Of a stretch of 64,000 nt of DNA, positions 1 to 10,800 are shown piece after piece. Source of the stretch: Gnomoniopsis sp. IMI 355080 (lineage: Eukaryota > Ascomycota > Sordariomycetes > Diaporthales > Gnomoniaceae). The position numbers and the translations under genes were made by a program. The notes under the pieces were generated by a model. It was not told the DNA's origin, did not search any database, and was given only the letters and a program-made list of their open reading frames with translations. The number at the start of each line of letters is the position of its first letter. The stretch's first letter is position 1. The DNA lies in contig JAPEVC010000045.1 of assembly GCA_027946555.1 (NCBI GenBank), forward strand, positions 1-64,000, read 5' to 3'.

Positions 1-420
1 TATGGTAGACTTTATATAGCCCAGTCGTTAGGACTTATCCCCTTCTATTATTTAGAAAAGGGCATCGTCATATAATATACTCATTAGCCCGCCATCATAA
101 ATCGCCGATATATATTATAAAAAGATGTTTCTATATTAAAGGATATAAAAAAGTAAGCTATATAGATTTAAATAATTATATATTCGTCGAGAAAGGTATA
201 TACCTCCCGGAGAGGCGTATAAGGTTAAAATACGTCAGATTTAAAATGTATATTTATTATAAAGGGCGAGTTATCCTATATTACCTTAGTATAAGAATTA
301 GCCGCTTACATGTCTTCTTCCGGTCCTTTTTTATATAAAGACTTTGTGCTTTAAGGCCGTCGTTGGCGAGGTTACTTAGGTATTAAACATATTCCAGGGA
401 CTATTACTTTAATTCAACTT
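1..420. repeat. AT-rich RIP-like degenerate tract
   Basis: The first 400 or so bases are much richer in A and T than the rest of the window and dense in TA steps, with no open frame of useful length on either strand. This is the look of a fungal repeat decayed by repeat-induced point mutation (C to T changes at CpA). I cannot recognise the parent element, and the tract runs off the left edge, so its true length is unknown. The call rests on composition only. Confidence 0.45.
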
Positions 421-2216
421 TTTGGATTGAAGTCCTCGCGGCTAGGCTAGTGGGTAGCTGACATCCTAGCGTTCCTACCTTCTTTCCTTCCTTACTTCCT
501 TCGAAAGACTCCAGTACCCTTATGCGCCCTTCGATAAGCTGTGCGCCTTTTAGATCTTGCGTATTAAATAGGTATGCATGTGGATATCTTTGGTGATGCA
601 ATTGGTGGGTATCCTAAGGATGCCCTGCTGCCGAGACTGCAACCCGTCGGCTTCAAGTCATCATGTCAAATAGCTTGAGTGAAAGTGAACAGGTGGGTAG
701 GATGCGCAGTTTTATTTTGAGCCGCTTATAGCTTTAAGAGGTTTATTGAAGTAAGCCGCCTTCGTTCTGCTTACGATCCGAGCGGTGTATGCCTTTTTAA
801 GCTTTGCACGCACAGTACGTGGGAATATAGATGTGGCGGTATAGAAGAGGCATATCAGTCCATTCCAAGGTCAAGACGACTACCACTGCTAAATTATGAA
901 GTGCAACAACAGCCCGCCCACCGTCAAATACCAAAAGTCACCAAAGCGATTGTTGCTCCATATCCACATTTTTGAAGTGCAAGAATTGGTTGACGCTTTG
1001 AATGCAGTCGATGGGCTCTTAGTGGCATCCATGGATGGTGTAAGGGGAACTGCTCCATGCCGTCCCTCTGCGGTGCTGAAATCCGGGAGCTGAGGTGGGG
1101 TCGGAGAGGGCCAGATAAATACTGAACTATTATCTGGCATAGTATTTCCAGCTTGGTGTGACGTGTCTGAATTTGGATTGGTTGGTTTCAGTTCCCAGCC
1201 GAAAATCCACGCAGAGGCGAACAAGAAAAGTCACAACGCGCACCGGCTCGCTATACAAACCTACTTATACAGGCATTTTTGCACTGAATATCCTCTACGC
1301 TGCTGGCATACTTCTTATTGCTCTCTATAAGCCTCTGTTCCCGTGTCCTATCATCTCGGCACGTCGTCCAACGTAAGGACGTCAATCGTGCCGTTGAAGG
1401 GTATTGTCTTGAATGGCTTACCTCAAACACTGCTCAAGCATTTGTTCTTGGGAGTTTGACAGTAGTAAAACATCTTACTCGGTATTATTGGCGTAAGATG
1501 GAAGTGCCTGGTGATCTTGAAAAGATACCGAAGTTGCCGCCGGTCAAGCATATATTCCAATGTATTCACAAGGACTGGGGTCGCAGACCAACATGCCACA
1601 GAGGGCAGCGCCACAACCTAATGCGGAGGACGAGCCGCCGGATCTCCGCCCCAAAACTTTATCTCAACGTCATGCCAACATAGGTCTATGCGTCTGTTAC
1701 TCAACATAAAACCATAATCGACCGTACAAGCGTTGGCTGTGCAAGTGAAAGTGCATCTTTTGCCTTCCTTTTCCCTTAGGTTGACCATCTCCAGATGGAC
1801 CTCGGGAGACGTGCCGGCATCCGAGTTATTTCAACCTGACTTTTCAACTCTATAGTGCTATATGTGACACTGATCCACTTTGTGCTTGTTAAATATAGCA
1901 GTTGTATTGCCATTCTCGGTAAATGTGCCTGGACGACCACGCGACAGGCACGTGCGACGTTGGTAGACGGGATGTTGGTGAACGGGTCTTGGGTTCGCCA
2001 AGGAATGAGGCTCTGTCACGATAACTGCCAATAAAACAATCACTGCTAGATAGCACGGAATATAGCACTTGGGGAACAGGGATACCCAACCGAGGTCAGC
2101 TGGTCAATCATAACCTATCGTCAACATTCTACTTGAGACGCAAGAATTGAGGTTCTTGGTACTGTTTATGCGGTAGTGATTATAGTCGGACAAGCGTCCT
2201 CCGCCTCATCTTGAAT
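421..2216. other. Gene-free stretch
   Basis: Base composition returns to normal here, but the open frames on both strands are short, overlap one another, and show neither a recognisable domain nor convincing splice partners. I see no gene. The right end must hold the promoter of the cytochrome gene that begins at 2324. Confidence 0.4.
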
Positions 2217-2318
2217 ATGAAGTCGCCATTCCTTGTGTCTTTTGGAACTTTTGCATTCCTCCTTACACTGTTAATTTGCTCTAATTTTGCGGTCAAAGTA
2301 GTAAAGAGGCAAACATAG
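2217..2318 (+). promoter_or_regulatory. Possible upstream ORF in the leader of the cytochrome gene
   Basis: An ATG at 2217 opens a 33-codon frame that stops with TAG at 2316-2318, five bases before the ATG of the cytochrome gene at 2324 and in a different frame. Its peptide is strongly hydrophobic in the middle. If the transcript starts upstream of 2217, this would act as an upstream ORF and could lower or condition translation of the main frame. The transcript start is not visible from sequence, so the role is inferred. Confidence 0.35.
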
Positions 2319-2323
2319 TGACC

Positions 2324-3497
2324 ATGCGATTCCTCACACGGCTGAACTCCGCCTTGCTGGCGGCTTCCTGTAAGTCGTCACCTGTGGGAAATAGGGTCGC
2401 GGCATATGAAGATCGCTAATAAATCGTTTTATTTAGGTGCAAAGACATGTTGGGCACAGAGCGCGACTACCTACACCGATCCTATGACCAACATCACATT
2501 CGCGACGTTTGACCCTGAGCTTGAGTCGGCAGATGGCTTCTGGCAGTTTGGCATGGTCTTACCGCAGAATGCCCTCACGACAGATGTGTACGACTATCTT
2601 GGTATTTTGGTATGAAAGTCTCCCGTGTTGGACACATAGTCTCTTTCTAATCTAGCTTTCAGCGGTGCGCAATGACCAACGGCTCATCGTGGTGCGGAGT
2701 GTCCCATGGCGCCGCCGGCCAGATGACGAATGCTCTGCTTCTCATGGCTTGGCCCTACCAGCAACAGGTCCTCACATCATTTCGATACACAGATGTAAGC
2801 TAAAAGAATGTGACTTTTTGATTGGGGAACGAGAGAGTCTTTGCTAAATGTTTGGAAAGAGCTATGTGCTTCCTGGACAGTACACCGGTCAAGCCAATCT
2901 GACAACTCTAGCCTCGCGCGTCACCACCGGCACTGGGAATGAGAGCATGTTCGAGATTGTCTACCATTGTCAAAATTGTTTGCAATGGAATCAAGGCGGG
3001 GAAATGGGCAACGTATCGACTAGTAACGGAGGTAGTGCTTTGGGTCGTGCCGCTGCCAAAGCAGGCCCAAGCAACGCCGGTTGCCCGAGCCAAATCAGCT
3101 TCGGGTTTCACGACAATGGATATGGCCAGTTCACTGCGGAATTCCAGAATGCTACGAGTACGAACTACGACATGTGGGCTGCTCTGCCTGCGAAGCCCGT
3201 CACGTTGGCATCTGGTTGCACTGCCGCGACTGGAAATTCGACAAGGTACGATCATTCCCAGTGCTTCTCCTTGCCTTGGGCCCTTGACCACCCCCTCTCA
3301 ATGTCAGGCAGTCCTCTTTCCGTTTTCCCATACTGACAGTGTGCAGCACGTCCACGCCAACTGCGTCTTCTAGCTCTACCGCTACAGGGACGGCCTCTCC
3401 GTCCAGTAGTGCTACATCGGGAGGCCAGAAGGTCGGAATGAAGGACTGGGTGGCCGCAGGCTTTACAGTGGCGGCGGCATGGCTGCTGGTGGTATAA
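2324..3497 (+). CDS. GPI-anchored cellobiose dehydrogenase-type cytochrome domain protein (AA8)
   Basis: Secreted haem b protein related to the cytochrome domain of cellobiose dehydrogenase; in that family it passes electrons to lytic polysaccharide monooxygenases at the cell exterior. I read five exons (2324-2369, 2437-2609, 2663-2794, 2860-3245, 3347-3497) that keep frame and give 295 residues. A signal peptide covers about residues 1-22. The AA8 fold follows (about 25-235), with FGMVLP holding the likely haem-ligand Met (M55), a later FHDNG segment as candidate for the His ligand, and Cys pairs typical of the family. A Ser/Thr-rich linker then leads to a C-terminal hydrophobic tail (KDWVAAGFTVAAAWLLVV) fitting a GPI anchor. 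There is no flavin (GMC) domain and no cellulose-binding module, so this is a stand-alone cytochrome. The electron donor and acceptor are unknown. Confidence 0.85.
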
Positions 3498-5219
3498 AAA
3501 ATGGAGGCTACAAATTCGTCTTTTCCTAGGTATTGTCGAGGATTAGAGCTGATGTTGTGTCATCATGACCGACTCTTTCCATATTAATAATTGTATACTC
3601 CCATGTAGCGCCAAGAAGCTACGCGGCAACTCTACGTTCTTCCTGAAGAGTGCACTGGTCAGCAAACCGAGGAAACAAGACTGAAGAATCAAGTGGCAAG
3701 GGTTCACGATTGGAACCAACCAACAATGTGTGCAGGTATCAGCACTACCTGGGGTATGGATCCATAGTCAGCTCTTACTAGCTCTCAAAGTAGAAACAAG
3801 ATAGTCAATCCAGTTACATGTCGAGAATGCAATTGCACAATGGGTGTCACTGATGCTTAATACGGTCAAGTAATCTGGGGCATCGAAGGAGATTGCCTGC
3901 CGCCACTACCAGGTGATTGATGCCCCCATGTTCTTTTCAGGCAACTATAACGTCAGCCGGTGATAGACGAAGCCAAGACTTGCAGGTTTGTCTAAGCGCC
4001 CAGAAATCATTGCCAGGCCAGGTTAAGAGGCACTGGCCATCAGTGGTGATTTTCCGCCCAGTTTCTATATCTGTGCTCTTGGCTTTCTGCACGTATGACA
4101 TGGAGACCATGAAAGCACAATCCTTCAACGTCTCACACTCTGCCGTTCTAACCCCTCGTGGAGAGCGTTTAGGTTCACGCCTGCAGTAGCGCTTACCTGT
4201 CAACCAGGCTGGGAGACTGGGAGACAAGACTGGGAGACCTATACCCTTATACCCTCGGTACCTAGGGTTACATAGTAGTTCTGAGATTTGTCTAATGCAC
4301 TTCGTTGTAACCTGCCAGTTGGATAGGGGCGGTCCGAGTCTAGACTGCCGGAAAATGAAGTCGGAACCACGATTCACCCCCAGGACCCCCTTTAATCGAT
4401 TTAACAGTAGAAGTCAAAGTTTCCGACGAGGTCGATATTTCAAGCGTCACCCTATACCGAGTGGTGTGCAGATACGAACCGCTAGTGTGCTTCAAAGACC
4501 CCAGGCTCGTAGCAGATCCACCCTGGACTCCCTGATGGCAGGGCGCACAGGGCCTCAATAGTGGGCCCTCTCGGGCGAGACTCGAGAGCCGTCTGTAATT
4601 ATAGCATCCATGGCATGTGAGGAGTATGACCAGACTTGCATGCACTTCCCATGTCAGCCGCCTTTCCCTCAGTGTAGTAGCAATTTCTCATCGCACTTGA
4701 CGGGGTGATGGCCTCGACTTCCACAGCTTAAAGGCTTGGGGAATGCGTTTCTACGATCAACCGGGCGGACTGTGTACTGTACACGGAATACACGTTGACA
4801 CATAGTATGGCCCCAGGACAGACCCGAACGTGCACAGCGGGTATTTCTTCAGCTCGAGTGGATCTTTACCCTGGCTTCTCAGTGTGTGCCTAGGTACGCA
4901 GTAAAGCCAGCCCAAATCAGTATTCTACGGCGGTTAAGTTGCATTATGGTGGGACCTGGTAAGCCGATCTCAAAAGTTTCCAATATTCCCCGGTTCCCAC
5001 GAATTCCACTCTCGCTTATTACCTCGGTGCCTGCAATAGTTCCTCCTGATGCTCATTTACGTCCCGCCCAACCCGGTTATCGCTGTTTTTCTCTTCCTAT
5101 TCCCCCCCTTCACCCTGTATCAAAGTGCCATAGCAGGCGCCGGTGAGTCTTGCCGCTTGTTGCGAGTCGTGAGCCAGTTTGGCCCGGCCGATGCATCACG
5201 ACTTCTTCCGTGGACCGTC
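3498..5219. other. Gene-free stretch with a short direct repeat
   Basis: No supported gene. At 4205-4240 a short unit of the form CTGGGAGAC is repeated three times, and CCTAGG palindromes lie at 4261 and 4889. The right end holds the promoter of the lectin-like membrane protein; 5090-5120 is pyrimidine rich. Confidence 0.4.
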
Positions 5220-6986
5220 ATGGCGTTCAGACAATTGATCTCGGCGCTGGCTTGCGCAGTCTCGTTTCTTTTGCTTTTTGGCCCGGATGAGGTGAATGGG
5301 AACGCCATTGCTAGTTGGTGGATCAAAACAGACGACGACTATGCGCCGCAAATTTTCAAATATAATGAGACCGCGGGCAAGATATACACAAGTCTCTGCA
5401 GCAGCGTGGACTCGCCTATCTTTGCGCAGAATGACTCGACTGCCCTCCAGACCACAATAACACCAATTTCGAATACTAGCATTGCCAGCCTGGGCTACCT
5501 GTCCGGGAGCACGCTTGAGGTAACGATATTAAAACCCCATAAGAACCTGGGGGCAAAAGATAAGTGAACTGACCCGGCACAGACCAACGTCTTTTACCTC
5601 ACCGACCTGGCCGGGACAGGTACGACCATCGCCTCGGCGCCTTACACGTGCAATGCAACCAGTGGACATTGGGTTCCCTCCGCCCAGCCCTCCTATATCT
5701 CCAACGGCACAAATTGTAATCTGACCGCGCCCGCCATCGACCCCTCAGGCGGCCTCTCCGCGCTCTACCTCAGTGCCAACGAGGGCATGCGCGTCTTCTT
5801 CAAGACGGCAGAGTACCAGACGCACTACCTGCAGTATCTCGACTCGGGCGACTGCACCGGGTGGTCGTACGTGGGCATCGCCTCGAACCTCACCACGGGC
5901 CACGAAGTCGCCAGTGGATTTTTGACCGCCAAGCCTACGGTATGGACGATCGCGCAGACTGTCTTTGTGAACGAGAGCGCGGATGCAGATACGAACGGCG
6001 AGGTGGAGATTTCGACGAGCAACGCGGACGGCGTGGCGGATCTGTGGTCGATTAACCGGATGCCCACGCAAATCATCGCCGAGCTCAAGGCCGACAACTC
6101 GACGACCGGAACGCTGACCAACATGTCCACCACCGCGGACTCGGACTGGGAATTCGAGCACACCGACTCGTGGGGCTTCACCTTCGACGCCTTCTCCGGC
6201 TCGGCTTCCCGCATTGGCCTCTCCATCAACAGTGGTGGCATCCCTTCCGTCTTCTACGTCGGCACCGACGGCTACCCACGCCGCTTTTCGTCTGATTCTC
6301 TTGGACACTGGCACCAAGATGACAGCGAGGACGACCAGAAATGGCCGTCCGCAGATACCACCGATGACTTCTCGGACTTCGGCCTCGCATACGACTCCTC
6401 GGAGGATCGCATCTGGATATTTTATGAGGTGAGCGGACAAATGACGCAATTGTACCAGTCTGAGTCGTCCGTATGGCAAAACTTTGCGACACTTGCGACC
6501 TATGATAACAGCTCGACGACGAACACCACATCTGGCTCTTCAAGCGCCGACAGCTCCTCGAACTCGAACGACTCCGCGCTCGCCGTTGGCCTGGGCGTAG
6601 GCCTGGGCATCGGCATCCCGCTGGCCTGTGGAGTCATCGCGCTACTCTTCTTCTTGCGATACCGCAAGCGACGTGCCTCCAAATACCCGCTTGGCGACGG
6701 CGGAACTGCCGGGCAGTCACCCACGCCCGCAAATACGCTCCATGACAGCACGCCAGCTGGACCCGACCAGAACCAAGGCTATTGGCAGGACGGTGTTTGG
6801 GTAGAAAAGACAATGACCGAGTATTACACGGGCGGAGCAGGGCCGGGCACGCGACATGCTCGGCAACCACTGGGCGAGCTAGACGTGGCGGGGAACAAAG
6901 ACCCCGTGTATGAGATGCCGGCGATGAGCAATGCGAAGTACGAGTTGCCTGTGGATAAGGAGCCCCGAGGGGAGCTTCCGTCATGA
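5220..6986 (+). CDS. Single-pass membrane protein with fucose-lectin-like ectodomain
   Basis: Predicted type I surface protein of 567 residues from two exons (5220-5519, 5583-6986; a 63-base phase-0 intron). The chosen ATG starts a clear signal peptide (Leu/Phe-rich, about residues 1-28). The ectodomain (about 30-405) has many Asn-X-Ser/Thr sites and repeated blade-like segments with Trp and Tyr, resembling fungal fucose-specific lectin beta-propellers. A Ser/Asn-rich stalk precedes one membrane helix (about 433-458, Gly-rich then LLFFL), a stop-transfer RYRKRR, and a cytoplasmic tail of about 105 residues containing QGYWQDGVWVEK. This layout (signal, lectin-like head, stalk, helix, tail) suits a cell-surface sensor or adhesin. 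Sugar binding is inferred from overall look, not from a defined motif. Confidence 0.75.
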
Positions 6987-7897
6987 TGAAGGGTACCACC
7001 GTGGTGACCTGTCCAGGCAGGGTGACTACAAAAGCTTGACCCTTGAACTGCGTAGTACTGTATCTGTAGATACAATGAGAGGTCGTAACCAAAATACATG
7101 AAAGTGAGCACTGTACAAGCTTGAGACGTCACCTGTTGTGAAAACATGATTGTCAGGCTTCGGAGAAATTGGAAGGCGGGCCTGGGTTCGGTTCCCGTAC
7201 TGGATATGTCCAGATGTCACCCGTAAGCCTACGCAGCAAAAGCAGCCTCAAGACTAAAACCCACTGTCTTCTACTCTGCACAATAGGATGAGGGTCAATC
7301 AGTCGCACATCACCAAGAGAGGCAAGAAATAATGGTGGTTGAGCTGTCTTTATGTATTATGTCCTGTCTCAAGACGCAGCGAACAAAGTCAAGCCTTTCG
7401 CATCGATCCACTCAGAAGCAAGTGCTGATGTATTGCTTGTCTGCTCTTACGGGAAGCCCTATATTCATTGATCGCACACTTCATACTGTGCCGCAAGGAG
7501 GATCCGAATAAACCTAACGGTCAAAAAAATTCAACGCCCCCAGTACCTTTCGCAGCCGAGCTTTGATAGCTGATGTCAAAGCGCTTTGTCCCACTATATT
7601 GAACCCCTTTTCCGTTGACCATCGCCCAGGGACCATCCAGACTGCTCATGTAAAGCCTCCCAAGTCAAACGCCAAACATCAACACAAGGTCTGCTTTCTC
7701 AATCCCGCTACTCCTTCTGTGAAGTATTGCTTCGCGTACAAAGAAGCAATGTGTTCGCGCCCAGTGGCGCCGGGAAATCGCATCACTCCTGAACCCTATT
7801 TTCTGTCTATGTATATAGATCGTGAAGGGGGAAAAGAAAGAAAAAAACGGAAGACAGAACAGCGACACCATGAATGGCTGTCATTAGGAGCAGCTCA
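6987..7897. other. Gene-free stretch between convergent genes
   Basis: This lies between the 3' ends of the lectin-like gene (plus) and the demethylase gene (minus). It should hold both 3' untranslated regions. The small open frames here carry no recognisable domain. No RNA gene was seen. Confidence 0.4.
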
Positions 7898-10800
7898 TCA
7901 GCCCTCAATAGCATTGTCAAAGGGCTGACTTTGTGTACTCGCCCTTCTCAGGTCGGACATCAGTTTTTCGAGTATGCCTTGATTATCGACTGGCGTCTCT
8001 GGAAATTCGCGTATTGCCACTCCATTGGCAGCGAGCTCTGAGGGAGTCATGAGAAGTGACTCGGAAGATCTCTCGTCTTGCTGAATGTCCGGCTGCGAGG
8101 GAGTGCGGTGTCGTCGCAGGTGACTCTGGCTAGAACTCGGCGTGTGGCTTCGACTTCGAAAGGGAGATGACTCTTTCGATACGGAGATTCTGCGTAACTG
8201 CTGTTTCAGTTGTTGAGCGGCCGACTCGTGAGTATCAGGATCAATGTCCATAGGGCTTGGAGGAAGAGATTGTTGTATTGTTTGTGGAGGCGATGTGTTC
8301 AAAAAAGTTGGTTGCTGTGATGGAATTCCCGCTGGTGAAATAGGAGGAATAGATGTCCTCCTTGACTGATTTCCTGACCAAGGAAAGCTTTGCTGAGAAC
8401 TTGTGCCACCATTTGAGGGAATTGATAGGCCTTGTTTGGTTTGATTCACATTGTTCGTCATCTGTGATGATGAGCCGGCCTGCGTCCTCATTGCAGGGTG
8501 GGATGGAGTTGTAGTGACTGACGATGTGCGCTGATGCCCCGTCCCTCGAGCCGGGAATGGTGGCGGTGACATGGCCGAAGCGTGTGAAGAAGTCGGAGAC
8601 GCCGCACCGTTATGAGGCGACGTACTTGAGGATGCCGAATTGGAGTATTGGTGGGATGGCGGTTTTGTCAGACCCTGCAAACCCCCGCCCATGTTGAAGC
8701 TCGACCGACGACTGTGGCTGAAAGGCATGGTCTCCGGCTTCTTCATCAGATGCTTGCGCAAGTCGCCTTCGTAACCGTTGGTAAAGCCGCCCCAAGGTGC
8801 ATAGGGCGTTCTGTACCGCGAATTATCTCTGCAAAGGCTGTGCGTTAGTATCGGTTGGATGACAAAGTTTAGGGAATATTGAATTCGACACTTACCTGTT
8901 GTGATATGCCTGGAAGAAGGTGAATTTCTGCCAGGCATGCTGAGGTGGTGCTTGCGAAGGGGCCAGGGGAGCAGAAGCTTGTGGCACATGAGTTTGGGCT
9001 TGTGCCTGTGGTTGGGACGAGAAGGACTGTGACCGTGGCGGGCCCGGCCGGTAGAATGGGTTTGATGGTGTTGTAGCGGCGGGAGGGCCAATTTGCTGTC
9101 TTTGCACAGTTTGTGTCTGAGAAGAAGTATGCGTCGTGGCTGTTTCGGCCTGTGGCGTGGCGAGCCAGGCTGGGTTGATAGCCGGAGATTGTCGAGGCGG
9201 AGCAAGTGGAGTGAACTGTGCAGTGACATGATGGGGGGCTTCTTGAGTCTGCTGCGGCGGCGGCTGCTGGTATGGCTGAGTCGATTGTTGATATGCCTGC
9301 TGAAATTGTTGAATAGCTTTCATAGGCGGGAATTTATCCACAGAGTACGTGCTTGAGTTGCTGAAGCGAGGGTCGGTTCCGAATGACAGTGGAGGTATAC
9401 CGCCTGAACCTGGAGTGGTCGGGGCGAACTTTTGCGTAGTGAACGAAGTGACGAGTGAAGTGTCGACGGGCTTCCTGGGCTTGTATACATAAGGCTTGTC
9501 CGTCTTTGCGGCAGCGGGAGGTGCCTTGGCTTGAGCCGGATGTGTGGCCGCGTAGGATGCGTGATACTGGGGGCGTGGAGGTGGTAGTGGCTTGGGGACG
9601 CTGTCCAAGAAATTGGCCTTCGGATTGTGCTTTGGCATCCGGGGGTCCTCCGTATATTGAGCCTTTGCCTCGGTCGAAGTCTTGCCCAAATAGTACCAAA
9701 CTTGATTTTCCTTCGTAAAGTCGATCTTGGCCTGCCCGTTGTTTTTGCATTCGGTCGCCTCGCAAGTGTGGAACTCTGACCATGCGTAGTCCTTCCCAGG
9801 CGCCAGACCCTCGACGAAAATATCACCCGCTCTTGGCGGCTCATCGACAGAGCGCTTCGCGTTAATTTCCTCTTGTGCTTTTCTGGACGACGGCATTGGC
9901 AACGCATTTGCAGAGGCTTTTGGTAGGTGGTAGTCCGAAGGATCGGGCACAAGTAACCATTTCCATTCGACCTCGACACGAGAACTGGCAGTAGTTAGTA
10001 AATATGTCTTATTTTGCAGCTTGGCGTGGATGTCATACCCATGGGGAACAATATCCAGCAGTAATGTCTGCTCATCTTGACGGTTCTCAACCACGACACC
10101 AGCGAAAATCTCCTTCCTGTAAAACTGCATCTGACATATGTCCCCGGCCTTGAGAGCTGCTGCTGCTCGCTTGATGCGGGGGTCTTCATCCAGTGCGTCG
10201 CCATCCTTTTGCTTGTCCCGCTTGGTTCTGTGGAAGCGACAGCTGAATTCGAATGCCTGCTCCTTGTACTCAACGCCATCCTTGTCGAAAACCGGGACGT
10301 CGCCCTCTTCAACAAAAATGCCAGCAGCGGCGGCGCATGTGGCGTGGTATGAACGAGGGCACTTTTTCTGGGAACACTGGAAGCAAGCCCCACGCTTGGA
10401 CCTGCAGTATAGACACTTAAGTTCCAAGCGGGCCTTCTCTATGTTCGCCACGTTGAAGATCATCTCCTCGCCGTTGACGGTTTCGATATAAGTCTCGGGA
10501 AGGTACAATGCACAGAGCTTGTGCGCCTTGCGACCGTCTTCGGTGGATAGAATCTCGCAGCCAGGAATGTCGTTGGGGCATAAGCAGCAAGGCGGTTCAA
10601 CGTGTGCCTTGACCCGGAGACGCAGCTTCTTGGGCTTCTCCTTCTTATCCTTGTCGGTCCTGGCTCGCTTCCGTTTGCGAGCTGGGGCTTTAATACGGAC
10701 CGCCTGACTCGAACGGTCGCCTGCCTCATCTTCATCGTCCTCTTCATCCTCATCCTCGTCATCTTCACCGTCTTCGTCTTCAGAGTCCCAGTACTCTGGC

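Noticed and set aside
5745..6479. 244-codon open frame on the minus strand inside the lectin-like gene
   Set aside because: Opposite-strand shadow of a GC-rich coding region; composition is Arg/Val-rich with no domain, and the plus strand has a signal peptide, membrane helix and intron that make sense.
7177..7210. tRNA-like T-arm motif (GGTTCGGTTCCC)
   Set aside because: No matching acceptor, D or anticodon arms could be folded around it.
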